Of a stretch of 64,000 nt of DNA, positions 36,168 to 44,539 are shown piece by piece. The notes beneath the pieces are model-generated. The model worked only from the letters and a program-made list of their open reading frames with translations. It was not told the origin of the DNA and made no database searches. Position numbers and translations under genes: made by a program. The first letter of the stretch is position 1. Every line of letters begins with the position of its first letter. The stretch spans positions 124,001 to 188,000 of the forward strand of contig NZ_BAAAFH010000007.1 in assembly GCF_039523435.1 (NCBI RefSeq), read 5' to 3'. The DNA is from Wandonia haliotis (GTDB taxonomy: Bacteria; Bacteroidota; Bacteroidia; Flavobacteriales_D; Crocinitomicaceae).

Positions 36168-36722
36168 TTAGTAGCGCCAGTCAAAACGACCTTCCCGGAT
36201 TTTTATCGTATCTCCCGGGCAGGAAGAATTTACCAAATCCATTTCAAACGTTCCTGACATTATTCTACTTAAATGATCTAAGTTCGTAATATTCATAGTA
36301 CCGACATTAGATGTATCGTGATAATAGATTGAACAATCAGGAGGATCTAGAAAATATACAAATCCAGTCTTTGTATTACTAACTAAAAAAAAATTATACA
36401 TTCCTGTTGAATAAACATCTTTAAAAAAAAGTTTAATAACTTCATGTTTAGTTTCTGTTCTCAAAGTTGCTTCAAGGTGCCCTGCGCCTGAATTAAATTC
36501 TCCAGTTATAGCCACAGCTCCCCCCACCGTAAACGGTGCATATGCCACCCATACTTCACCATTCACTTTACACCCAAAGGTATTTTTTCCTTCGTGGGTT
36601 AAGGGCGGTAAAACATTTGGGTTAGAGGAATTAGAAGCTGTAGTCTCTTTTTTGCAGGAAAGAACTCCCGCACCTATCAGCAACAGTACTAGAGAAAGTA
36701 ATATGTATGGAGTTCTATTCAT
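36168..36722 (-). CDS. array lipoprotein 7
   Basis: 184 residues. Leader MNRTPYILLSLVLLLIGAGVLSC matches that of the 38427 gene, not its neighbours, and the linker KKETTASNSSNP is private. The core (AVAITGEFNSGAGHLEATL, then DCSIYYHDTSNVG) pairs with the 35608 gene. The tail has NSSCPGD instead of NPSCPGD. No signal of decay. Confidence 0.8.
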   Translation of the reverse strand: MNRTPYILLSLVLLLIGAGVLSCKKETTASNSSNPNVLPPLTHEGKNTFGCKVNGEVWVAYAPFTVGGAVAITGEFNSGAGHLEATLRTETKHEVIKLFFKDVYSTGMYNFFLVSNTKTGFVYFLDPPDCSIYYHDTSNVGTMNITNLDHLSRIMSGTFEMDLVNSSCPGDTIKIREGRFDWRY

Positions 36723-36731
36723 GTCTTTACA

Positions 36732-37298
36732 TTAATAAACAATCATCCGCCAATCGAAGCGACCTTCCCGGATTCGTATCGTATCTCCCGGGCAGGAAGG
36801 ATTTACTAAGTCCATTTCGAAAACACCTGAAATGATTCCTTCACTAATAGAAAAATAGGTAATGAAAATTTTTCCCGGAGATTCCTGAATATTATAGTAA
36901 CTACCACAATTATGGTTTTCTGAATAATCAGAAAAACCAGTAACTTGATCACTAGATATTCCCATATTATATTCTCCGACTGAGTAAACCTCATTGGCTC
37001 GTATCCTAACATTTTCAAAAATGTCTCCTCCGTCAGTCTTTAGAGTTCCCTTCAGATAAAATCTACCCGTTGACAATGTGTAACTACCGTCTAATGCAAC
37101 AGGACCACTAATAGTATATGGAGCACCAATCCCCCACACCTCTCCATTCACCTTACACCCAAAGGTATTTTTTCCTTCATGGGTTAAGGGCGGCAAGACA
37201 TTCGGATTGAAGGAATCAGGGTCTGCAACCTCTTTTTTGCATCCCATCAAACCAATGATCAACACTCCATAAATCGCTATGTATTGTATTCTTTTCAT
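36732..37298 (-). CDS. array lipoprotein 6
   Basis: 188 residues from the ATG at 37296-37298. MKRIQYIAIYG-type leader. The usual VWVAYAPFTVGG is changed to VWGIGAPYTISG. The core (SYTLSTGRFYLKGTL, then FSDYSENHNCGSYY) is private. The tail is the FDWRMIVY form shared with the 34362 and 39004 genes rather than with neighbours. Confidence 0.8.
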   Translation of the reverse strand: MKRIQYIAIYGVLIIGLMGCKKEVADPDSFNPNVLPPLTHEGKNTFGCKVNGEVWGIGAPYTISGPVALDGSYTLSTGRFYLKGTLKTDGGDIFENVRIRANEVYSVGEYNMGISSDQVTGFSDYSENHNCGSYYNIQESPGKIFITYFSISEGIISGVFEMDLVNPSCPGDTIRIREGRFDWRMIVY

Positions 37299-37303
37299 TT
37301 TAT

Positions 37304-37861
37304 TTAGTAACGCCAATCGAAACGGCCTTCCCGTATTTTAACCGTATCTCCAGGACAGGAAGGATTCACCAAGTCCATTTCAAAGGTTCCGGAAATTATT
37401 CTATTGTTTTTATCTAAGAAAACAATAAATAGTTCTCTGAGTAAATCTTGATTATAATTCGCTTCTCCTAAACAGCCATTATTTTCAGAACTATTTCGAA
37501 AGCCTCTCAGATCATTTATATCATATCCGTCAACTTCTATTTCATACACTTCAACATCAAATAAGCCACTCAACCACAAATGAATACTCTGATTTCTTTC
37601 TTTATTTAATCCTCTTAAATTAAAATTACCTGAAACATCACTAAAATTACCTTCCATAGCCATTGGTCCCCCCACTGTAAACGGAGCATACGCCACCCAT
37701 ACTTCGCCATTCACCTTACACCCAAAGGTGTTTTTTCCTTCGTGGGTTAAGGGCGGCAATACATTTGGATTGGAGGAATCAGGATCTGCAACCTCTTTTT
37801 TGCATCCCATCAAACCGATAATCAGCCCTCCATAAATCGCTATGTATTGTATTCTTTTCAT
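37304..37861 (-). CDS. array lipoprotein 5
   Basis: 185 residues. MKRIQYIAIYGGLIIGLMGC leader, shared almost exactly with the 37867 gene. Core (GNFSDVSGNFNLRGLNKERN, then FRNSSENNGCLGEANYNQDLL) is the most divergent of the set; the central Cys is kept in NNGC. Tail DTVKIREGRFDWRY as in the 35608 gene. Gap 5 nt to the upstream gene. Confidence 0.8.
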   Translation of the reverse strand: MKRIQYIAIYGGLIIGLMGCKKEVADPDSSNPNVLPPLTHEGKNTFGCKVNGEVWVAYAPFTVGGPMAMEGNFSDVSGNFNLRGLNKERNQSIHLWLSGLFDVEVYEIEVDGYDINDLRGFRNSSENNGCLGEANYNQDLLRELFIVFLDKNNRIISGTFEMDLVNPSCPGDTVKIREGRFDWRY

Positions 37862-37866
37862 TTCAT

Positions 37867-38421
37867 TTAGTAACTGCAATCGAAACGGCCTTCCCGGATT
37901 CGTATCGTATCTTCGGGACAGGAGGTATTAATCAAGTCCATTTCAAAGGTTCCTGACATAATTCTTTCGCTAGAACTTAAATAAGTAACAACAACACTTC
38001 TTAATAACTCATTATTATAATTATATAAACCGCAGTTATAATTTCCAGAATAGTCTGTAAACCCACGTAACTCATTATCAAATGTATATACTTGATAATA
38101 TCCAGTATTAAGAATGTTCTTAACAAAAATATCAATACGCTCTAGATTTCCCGAATCATCTTCTCTTAAAGCTTTTAGATGTATTGAAGAATCTTCGTTA
38201 TTATATTGATTCTCTAACGATTGACTCCCACCAATTGCATATGAAACATACGCTACCCATACCTCTCCATTCACCAAACAGCCAAAGGTATTTTTTCCTT
38301 CGTGGGTTAAGGGTGGTAATACATTTGGATTGGAGGAATCAGGATCTGCAACCTCTTTTTTGCATCCCATCAAACCGATAATCAGCCCTCCATAAATCGC
38401 TATGTATTGTATTCTTTTCAT
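37867..38421 (-). CDS. array lipoprotein 4
   Basis: 184 residues. Same leader as the 37304 gene but with GCLVNGEVWVAYVSYAIGG. The core (NQYNNEDSSIHLKAL, then LRGFTDYSGNYNCGLYNYNNELLRSVVVTYL) resembles the 34362 gene. Tail NTSCPEDTIRIREGRFDCSY; the FDCSY end is shared only with the adjacent 38427 gene and adds a Cys. Confidence 0.8.
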   Translation of the reverse strand: MKRIQYIAIYGGLIIGLMGCKKEVADPDSSNPNVLPPLTHEGKNTFGCLVNGEVWVAYVSYAIGGSQSLENQYNNEDSSIHLKALREDDSGNLERIDIFVKNILNTGYYQVYTFDNELRGFTDYSGNYNCGLYNYNNELLRSVVVTYLSSSERIMSGTFEMDLINTSCPEDTIRIREGRFDCSY

Positions 38422-38426
38422 TTCAT

Positions 38427-38993
38427 TTAGTAACTGCAATCGAAACGCCCCTCACGGATTTTTATCGTATCTCCGGGACAGGAAGGATTTACCAAATCCA
38501 TTTCAAACGTACCCGAAATGATTCTGGATGATGATGAGAAATAACTCACTTTGACGTTTCTAATCAAACTATCATGATAAAAATACTTCCAACAATCATA
38601 ATTATCATTAAAATCAGAAAAACCACCTAACTCATTATTCATTGTTTCAACTAAGTAGCTATTCTCCCCATTAAATCCAGATATAACTATAGTTAAACGT
38701 TCAAAGATATTCTTATCCTCATCTTTTTTTCTGGCAACAATTTGCACCCCTGCTAAATCCGGATAGTACTCGGTCTCTATTTCGCTAGCTCCTCCAACTG
38801 AAAAAGGCATTTGAGCTACCCACACTTCACCATTCACCTTACACCCAAAGGTATTTTTTCCTTCATGGGTTAAGGGTGGCAATACATTCGGATTGGAGGA
38901 ATCAGGATCTGCAACCTCTTTTTTGCAGGAAAGAACTCCTGCACCTATCAGGAACAGTAGTACAGAAAAGAATATGTATCTAATTCTATTCAT
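38427..38993 (-). CDS. array lipoprotein 3
   Basis: 188 residues. Leader MNRIRYIFFSVLLFLIGAGVLSC with the linker KKEVADPDSSNP that is otherwise found behind the other leader type. Block VAQMPFSVGG is shared with the 34362 gene. Private core (ETEYYPDLAGVQIVARKK, then NDNYDCWKYFYHDSLIRNVKVSYF). Tail FDCSY. Confidence 0.8.
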   Translation of the reverse strand: MNRIRYIFFSVLLFLIGAGVLSCKKEVADPDSSNPNVLPPLTHEGKNTFGCKVNGEVWVAQMPFSVGGASEIETEYYPDLAGVQIVARKKDEDKNIFERLTIVISGFNGENSYLVETMNNELGGFSDFNDNYDCWKYFYHDSLIRNVKVSYFSSSSRIISGTFEMDLVNPSCPGDTIKIREGRFDCSY

Positions 38994-39003
38994 TTCTTTT
39001 ACA

Positions 39004-39594
39004 TTAATACACGGTCATGCGCCAATCGAAGCGGCCTTCCCGGATTTTTATCGTATCTCCCGGGCAGGAAGGATTAATCAAATCCATTTCAAACGTACCT
39101 GAAATAATGCCCTGTTCAGGTAAAAACGTTTCAATACTAACCTGATGAACTAATGTGGTATCATAATAATATCTAGAACAGTTATAATTACCTAAATAAT
39201 CAGTAAGTCCCTTTGTTGACAAGTGATTTACCCTCATATTATATACCCCATCAGAAGTTAAACTATCTAATAATAATTTAATCGATTCAAACCTGTTTTC
39301 ATCTTCTACTCTTCTTGAGGCAACTAATTGAAAATATTTTGTTTGAGAATCATAATAACCATCTAAAGACACTCCTCCTCCAACTTTATAAGATCTGTAA
39401 GCTACCCACACTTCGCCATTCACCAAACAGCCAAAGGTGTTTTTTCCTTCGTGGGTTAAAGACGGTAATACATTTGGGTTAGAGGAATCAGGATCTGCAA
39501 CCTCTTTTTTGCATCCCACTCCACACAACATCACACCCCCTACTATCAGGAATATCATTTTTCTACAGATCGTATGTACGTATGGGTATTTCAT
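39004..39594 (-). CDS. array lipoprotein 2, first of the closely spaced run
   Basis: 196 residues; an internal Met at residue 13 is an alternative start. Leader unique (MIFLIVGGVMLCGVGC). LPSLTHEG instead of LPPLTHEG. The core (GYYDSQTKYFQLVASRRVEDENRF, then GLTDYLGNYNCSRYYYDTTLVHQ) is closest to the diverged 39764 gene. Tail FDWRMTVY. It is preceded by 169 bp with a promoter-like region and leads the run of eight genes down to 35045, each 5-10 nt apart. Confidence 0.8.
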   Translation of the reverse strand: MKYPYVHTICRKMIFLIVGGVMLCGVGCKKEVADPDSSNPNVLPSLTHEGKNTFGCLVNGEVWVAYRSYKVGGGVSLDGYYDSQTKYFQLVASRRVEDENRFESIKLLLDSLTSDGVYNMRVNHLSTKGLTDYLGNYNCSRYYYDTTLVHQVSIETFLPEQGIISGTFEMDLINPSCPGDTIKIREGRFDWRMTVY

Positions 39595-39616
39595 AGGAGG
39601 TACATGGGTAGTACAG

Positions 39617-39677
39617 CTAATATAGAGAAAAGTATTTAATTGCGCTTATTATTTCTCTATTTTTTTACAAAAAAGTA
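39617..39677 (-). promoter_or_regulatory. promoter region of the lipoprotein array
   Basis: Minus strand TACTTTTTTGTAAAA (39663-39677), 38 nt, then TATATTAG (39617-39624), a near match to TAnnTTTG, 22 nt before the ATG. Confidence 0.45.
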
Positions 39678-39763
39678 TAAAAACATTCTTACTGTATACT
39701 CCATTACAGTTGTTATTCCGTCGTCTTTTTGAATACAATCCGGAGCATAGAACTTCCCGTTCG

Positions 39764-40348
39764 TTAATTAAAAATTACCATACTCCAGTCAAACCGCCCC
39801 TGTCGTATCCGCAACGTATCCTCCGGACAGGCAGAGTTGATGAGATCCATATTAAAAATGCCGGATATCACCCCCTCCGCATGCGAAAACTTTGTAATCA
39901 ACACGTTGTGTACCAATGTCGTATCCACATAGTACATTGAACAGGAATAATTGCCCGCATAATCGGTAAATCCTCTTGTCACCAGATGCGTAGCGGCCAT
40001 ATCATATCCCCCTGCCGATGTCAGATTCTGTATTCCGAAACGAATGGTCTCAAATTTATTCTGATCATCCAGGTCTCTGGTAGCTGTAATATAAAATCCG
40101 CGGGTTGAAAGATTATAGGTTCCTTCCAGGGCAATTGGTCCACCAATCGTAAAGGAAGTATAGGCTACCCATTTTTCACCATTTACCAGACAGCCAAAGG
40201 TATTCTTTCCTTCACTTGTCAGTTCGGGTAACTCCTCCTGGGAGCTTGCCTCGTCCTTCGAACAGGAAGTCATTATCACTCCCAGAACAAAGAGCATCAG
40301 TAGAATCAATCCATACTGATGCAGGATTACTTTTTGATTTGTTTTCAT
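39764..40348 (-). CDS. array lipoprotein 1, diverged founder-like member
   Basis: 194 residues from the ATG at 40346-40348; a longer reading to 40438 was rejected because it runs through the promoter. Lipobox IMTSC followed by SKDE, which fits the lipoprotein surface-export signal described in Flavobacteriia. It has the family constants in diverged form: ELTSEGKNTFGCLVNGEKWVAY and GIFNMDLINSACPEDTLRIRQGRFDWS. The core shares TDYAGNYSCSMYY-DTTLVH with the 39004 gene. Base usage looks less AT-rich than in the other cores. It is transcribed separately. Confidence 0.8.
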   Translation of the reverse strand: MKTNQKVILHQYGLILLMLFVLGVIMTSCSKDEASSQEELPELTSEGKNTFGCLVNGEKWVAYTSFTIGGPIALEGTYNLSTRGFYITATRDLDDQNKFETIRFGIQNLTSAGGYDMAATHLVTRGFTDYAGNYSCSMYYVDTTLVHNVLITKFSHAEGVISGIFNMDLINSACPEDTLRIRQGRFDWSMVIFN

Positions 40349-40372
40349 CGTGTAACTGTTCAGTTGGTGCGA

Positions 40373-40405
40373 ACAAGTTACTAATAAAATAAGAATCAGA
40401 CAAAA
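40373..40405 (-). promoter_or_regulatory. promoter of the diverged array member
   Basis: Minus strand TTTTG (40401-40405), 20-nt spacer, TAACTTGT (40373-40380), a near match to the -33/-7 pattern 24 nt before the chosen ATG. Confidence 0.35.
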
Positions 40406-40449
40406 GGTTGTGTAAACAAAGGGATTGTCATATCCCAAATTACAACTAC

Positions 40450-41766
40450 CTAGTAATAGAAATAAACGCGTATCGCTTCAGTTTTCAAACGCTGCCGGAT
40501 CCATTTCCTGATCTGGTTTTTCTCTTCAGCTGTATACTCTTCCGAATACGAATGAAACACGACCAGTGCCAGTTGTTCCGAATTGCGAAGTGAATCGGTA
40601 AACTTGGTTGCTTCCGAGTAGATACAAACGTCTGTTTTCGGATAAATTGTTTTTATTTCAGCCAACAATTCTTTCCCGATATCGTTCCGGGTTTTTAATA
40701 CGTTAATCTCTGCGTCTTTCTCTTTGAGTTTTTCGTTTTGCGAGATCATCTCTGCTTTGAGACGTTCCACCTGCAGCACCGAAGGATCTCCTTTATCAAA
40801 AGCCACCCCCTGCTCAACCAGTATACTGGAACGATCAAGTCCGAAATCAGCGGCTTTCATGCGAATCTTTAGCTTTTGTTCGTCTGTCAGTGCATTACCT
40901 CCATATACCAGTGTAACTTCTCTCCGGTCTCCGTCCACCACATTTTTGATCAGAAAGTTTCCTTCAAATACAAGAACATTATTTACAAATTTGGTCGCAT
41001 TATCAATAAACTTTTCCTTTTGTACCAGTCCGTATCCGAAATAGATACTGGGGATAATAGTTACCACAATCACCACTGAAATCCAACGGTTCACCACCGA
41101 TTTTCTGTTCGTATCTACCAACGTACGAATTGGGAATTTCAAAATCTGTGAAACTACCATCGCTGAGATTGCGATGAATACAGTGTTAATCGTAAAGAGA
41201 TAAAAAGCACCGAAAAAGTAATAAAACTGTCCCGTAGCCAGTCCGTAACCCGCTGTACAAAGCGGTGGCATCAGGGCGGTAGCAATCGCCACTCCGGGAA
41301 TCACATTTCCCTTTTGTTTACTACTGATGGCTACAATACCTGCCAAACCTCCAAAAAGGGCAATGAGCACATCATAAATTGTAGGACTTGTACGTGCTAA
41401 TAATTCCGAATGTGCTGTTGAAATAGGCGTGATGGCAAAATACACTGTACTCGCCACCAAACTGGCACCTACCGCAAACCCAAAATTTTTAATGGCTTTC
41501 CGGAACAAAGGAAAGTTGTACGTCGCAATACTATATCCCATCCCGTTGATAGGTCCCATCAGCGGAGAGATAAGCATGGCTCCGATAATCACTGCCGTTG
41601 AATTCATATTCAGACCGACAGAAGCCACGATTATGGCAAAAACAAGAATCCAGAGGTTGGTTCCTTTAAAGATGATGTCTTTTTCAATATTCTTGTGAAT
41701 AATCTCAAAATCATCTACGTCTCCGTCTAGTTTGAGGTATTCAAGTATCTGCTTAATATTTGCCAT
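40450..41766 (-). CDS. DUF389/TIGR00341-family membrane protein
   Basis: 438 residues from the ATG at 41764-41766; the frame extends to 41820 but a TATTTTCG promoter-like element lies there. About six membrane helices fill residues 45-260, including ASVGLNMNSTAVIIGAMLISPLMGPINGMG and VIPGVAIATALMPPLCTAGYG, the signature of DUF389. A soluble C-terminal part (about 285-438) with a coiled coil follows. Function unknown in this family. Confidence 0.85.
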   Translation of the reverse strand: MANIKQILEYLKLDGDVDDFEIIHKNIEKDIIFKGTNLWILVFAIIVASVGLNMNSTAVIIGAMLISPLMGPINGMGYSIATYNFPLFRKAIKNFGFAVGASLVASTVYFAITPISTAHSELLARTSPTIYDVLIALFGGLAGIVAISSKQKGNVIPGVAIATALMPPLCTAGYGLATGQFYYFFGAFYLFTINTVFIAISAMVVSQILKFPIRTLVDTNRKSVVNRWISVVIVVTIIPSIYFGYGLVQKEKFIDNATKFVNNVLVFEGNFLIKNVVDGDRREVTLVYGGNALTDEQKLKIRMKAADFGLDRSSILVEQGVAFDKGDPSVLQVERLKAEMISQNEKLKEKDAEINVLKTRNDIGKELLAEIKTIYPKTDVCIYSEATKFTDSLRNSEQLALVVFHSYSEEYTAEEKNQIRKWIRQRLKTEAIRVYFYY

Positions 41767-41822
41767 AGTATATAAGGATGCGACTACGAAAATAAAATAA
41801 TTTTTGGTTTCCGCTTTCATCC

Positions 41823-41852
41823 AAAAGAAAAAGCTGCCCTAAAGCAGCTTTC
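41823..41852 (-). terminator. intrinsic terminator of the nqr operon
   Basis: Minus-strand AAAGCTGC (41844-41851) and GCAGCTTT (41830-41837) form an 8-bp stem with a 6-nt loop, continuing into a U-rich tract. It lies about 30 nt past the nqrF stop. Confidence 0.75.
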
Positions 41853-41880
41853 CCTTGTATTACGTATTTGTAATTTCTTT

Positions 41881-43173
41881 TTATCCTCCGAAGTCATCAA
41901 AACGAACGTTCTCGTCAGGAACACCCCAATCCGAACACATTTTAACAACTGCGTTGTTCATCATCGGAGGTCCGCAGAAATAGAATTCTATATCTTCCGG
42001 TGCTTCGTGTTTTGTCAGATACTGATCAATCACAACCTGGTGAATGAATCCAACAAATCCGTCTCCTTCCGCTTCTGTACTTTCTTTCACTTTCCAGTTA
42101 TCTTCCGGAAGTGGCTCTGACAATGCGATGTAGAACTTAAAGTTCGGGAAATCGCGCTCCAGTGCACGGAAATGCTCAATGTAGAATAGTTCTCGTTTCG
42201 AACGACCACCGTACCAATAGGTTACTTTTCGTCCTGTTTTCACAGTACGGAACAAGTGGTACAAGTGCGAACGCATAGGTGCCATACCAGCTCCACCACC
42301 GATGTAAAGCATTTCAGCATCTGACTCGTTGATGAAGAATTCACCGTAAGGTCCTGATACGATTACTTTATCACCTGGTTTTGTCGCAAAAATATACGAA
42401 GAGGCAACTCCCGGATTCACGTTCATCCATCCGTTACGTGCGCGATCCCATGGTGGAGTAGCCACACGAACATTCAGCATGACACGACGTCCTTCTGCCG
42501 GGTACGAAGCCATTGAGTAGGCACGCACGACATCCTCATCATTTTTCATAACCAGCGGCCAAAGGTTGAAGTTATCCCACTCTTTTTTGAATTTCTCAGG
42601 TTCTCCCGGATGTTCTTCAGGGTGTGCTGTAATATCAATTGAAGAGTAAGGTACTTCACAAGCCGGGATACGAATCTGGATATATCCACCCGGTTTGTAA
42701 TCCATATCTTCGGGAATCTCAACGATAAACTCTTTAATGAAAGATGCCACGTTGTAATTGGAAACAACTGTTGCTTCCCATTCTTTAACTCCCAATACTT
42801 CTTCTTCAACATGGATTTCCATGTCTTCTTTTACCTTCACCTGACATCCCAAACGCCAGTTATCAGCAATTTGCTTACGTGAAAAGTGTGGTTCTTCCGT
42901 AGGAAGGATGTTTCCTCCTCCTGAAAGTACCTGACAAGTACACTGAATACAGGTTCCACCTCCACCACACGCGGATGGAAGGAAAATTCCCTGGCTACCT
43001 AATGTACCTAACAACGTTCCTCCTCCGTCTACTTCCAGAGTACGCTCGCCGTTAATTGTAATTTTAATTTTTCCTGACGGTGAAAGTTTAGCCTTTGCGA
43101 AAAGAAGTACGCTTACTAACAAGAGTACTACGATCAAAAAGACTGCTACCGTTATTCCTACTGTTAATCCCAT
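41881..43173 (-). CDS. nqrF: Na+-translocating NADH:quinone reductase subunit F
   Basis: 430 residues. N-terminal membrane helix (about 5-27), then a 2Fe-2S ferredoxin domain with cysteines in SACGGGGTCIQCTC and LGC, then FAD-binding (RAYSMASYP) and NADH-binding (GGGAGMAPMRSHLY) domains. It accepts electrons from NADH and feeds the Nqr complex. Last gene of nqrABCDEF, followed by a terminator. Confidence 0.97.
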   Translation of the reverse strand: MGLTVGITVAVFLIVVLLLVSVLLFAKAKLSPSGKIKITINGERTLEVDGGGTLLGTLGSQGIFLPSACGGGGTCIQCTCQVLSGGGNILPTEEPHFSRKQIADNWRLGCQVKVKEDMEIHVEEEVLGVKEWEATVVSNYNVASFIKEFIVEIPEDMDYKPGGYIQIRIPACEVPYSSIDITAHPEEHPGEPEKFKKEWDNFNLWPLVMKNDEDVVRAYSMASYPAEGRRVMLNVRVATPPWDRARNGWMNVNPGVASSYIFATKPGDKVIVSGPYGEFFINESDAEMLYIGGGAGMAPMRSHLYHLFRTVKTGRKVTYWYGGRSKRELFYIEHFRALERDFPNFKFYIALSEPLPEDNWKVKESTEAEGDGFVGFIHQVVIDQYLTKHEAPEDIEFYFCGPPMMNNAVVKMCSDWGVPDENVRFDDFGG

Positions 43174-43192
43174 TATTAATTCCGTTGTACTG

Positions 43193-43825
43193 TTAATATT
43201 CGATTCCCATAAAACTCATGAAGGCAATTCCCATCAACCCTGTCAGGATGAAAGTAATTCCCAATCCTCTTAGCGGTGCAGGAACATGAGAGTATTTGAT
43301 TTTCTCACGAATTGCAGCAATAGCAACAATTGCTATAAACCACCCAATTCCTGACCCCAGACCGAACGCTGTAGCGTCTGTAATTGTCGAATACTGACGA
43401 TCCTGCATAAACAGGGCACCTCCAAGAATCGAACAGTTTACAGCGATCAGCGGAAGGAAGATCCCTAATGCACCGTAAAGTGCTGGGGCAAACTTCTCAA
43501 CGATCATTTCTACCAATTGTACCATTGAAGCAATTACCGCAATGAACATGATAAATGAAAGGAAGGATAAATCAACTGTACTGGAACCATTCACTCCCCA
43601 CTCAGGGTTAATCCATTCCAATGCACCTTCTTTCAGGATATAATTCTCTAGTAAATAGTTAATCGGAACTGTAATTCCCAATACGAAAATAACAGCTGCA
43701 CCAAGACCTACTGCCGTTTTTACTGTTTTCGAGACAGCCAGGTAAGAACACATTCCAAGGAAATATGCGAAAATCATATTTTCCGAGAAAATGGCTTTTA
43801 CAAAAATATCTAATGTACTTTCCAT
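43193..43825 (-). CDS. nqrE: Na+-translocating NADH:quinone reductase subunit E
   Basis: 210 residues and six membrane helices, homologous to NqrD/RnfA. The NCSILGGALFM and YFLGMCSYLAVS stretches hold the two cysteines that ligate the intramembrane iron centre with NqrD. Gap to nqrF 19 nt. Confidence 0.96.
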   Translation of the reverse strand: MESTLDIFVKAIFSENMIFAYFLGMCSYLAVSKTVKTAVGLGAAVIFVLGITVPINYLLENYILKEGALEWINPEWGVNGSSTVDLSFLSFIMFIAVIASMVQLVEMIVEKFAPALYGALGIFLPLIAVNCSILGGALFMQDRQYSTITDATAFGLGSGIGWFIAIVAIAAIREKIKYSHVPAPLRGLGITFILTGLMGIAFMSFMGIEY

Positions 43826-43847
43826 ATTACTTTTTCTTTAACGAAGT

Positions 43848-44531
43848 CTAGTGCTCCTCGATTAATGATTTGTTTCGTGAACGTTGAATCCAAATGATTA
43901 CTCCCACAACGATCAGTGCCATAGGAGGCAAAATCATCATGTTGTTGTTTACATAACCAATTGAATACAATCCATTTCCTTCTATGTAGTCTCCAAAAAT
44001 AGGCAAACCAAAAAGAGTTCCTGATCCAAACAGCTCTCTGACAACTGCAACTACAACCAGAATCCATGCATATCCAAGTCCGTTACCAAAGGCGTCCATC
44101 AAAGAAGGCCAGGGTTTATTTGCCATTGCAAATGCTTCAAAACGTCCCATGATAATACAGTTGGTAATGATCAATCCGACAAAAACGGATAACTTCTCCG
44201 AAACATCCGGAAGGAAAGCTTTCAATACCTCGTTTACAATAATTACCAGCGATGCTACAACCACCAACTGCACGATAATACGTACACGTGAGGGAATCAG
44301 GTTTCGAAGCAAAGAAATAACCATATTTCCTAACCCCAATACAAACAGTACGGAAGCAGACATTACTACCGCCTGTTCAACCTGTACTGTAATCGCCAAG
44401 GCCGAACAAATTCCCAATACCTGAATTGTAATCGGGTTGTTATCCGAAAGTGGCTCTGTTACCAGTTTTCTATTCTTTTTCGAAAAAAGCGGTTCTTTCG
44501 GCGCTTTGATCTTTTCTGCTACTTCACTCAT
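43848..44531 (-). CDS. nqrD: Na+-translocating NADH:quinone reductase subunit D
   Basis: 227 residues and six membrane helices. VLGICSALAITVQVEQAVVM and TNCIIMGRFEAFAMA carry the paired cysteines. The family length and motifs are normal. Gap to nqrE 22 nt. Confidence 0.96.
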   Translation of the reverse strand: MSEVAEKIKAPKEPLFSKKNRKLVTEPLSDNNPITIQVLGICSALAITVQVEQAVVMSASVLFVLGLGNMVISLLRNLIPSRVRIIVQLVVVASLVIIVNEVLKAFLPDVSEKLSVFVGLIITNCIIMGRFEAFAMANKPWPSLMDAFGNGLGYAWILVVVAVVRELFGSGTLFGLPIFGDYIEGNGLYSIGYVNNNMMILPPMALIVVGVIIWIQRSRNKSLIEEH

Positions 44532-44539
44532 AATCCGGC

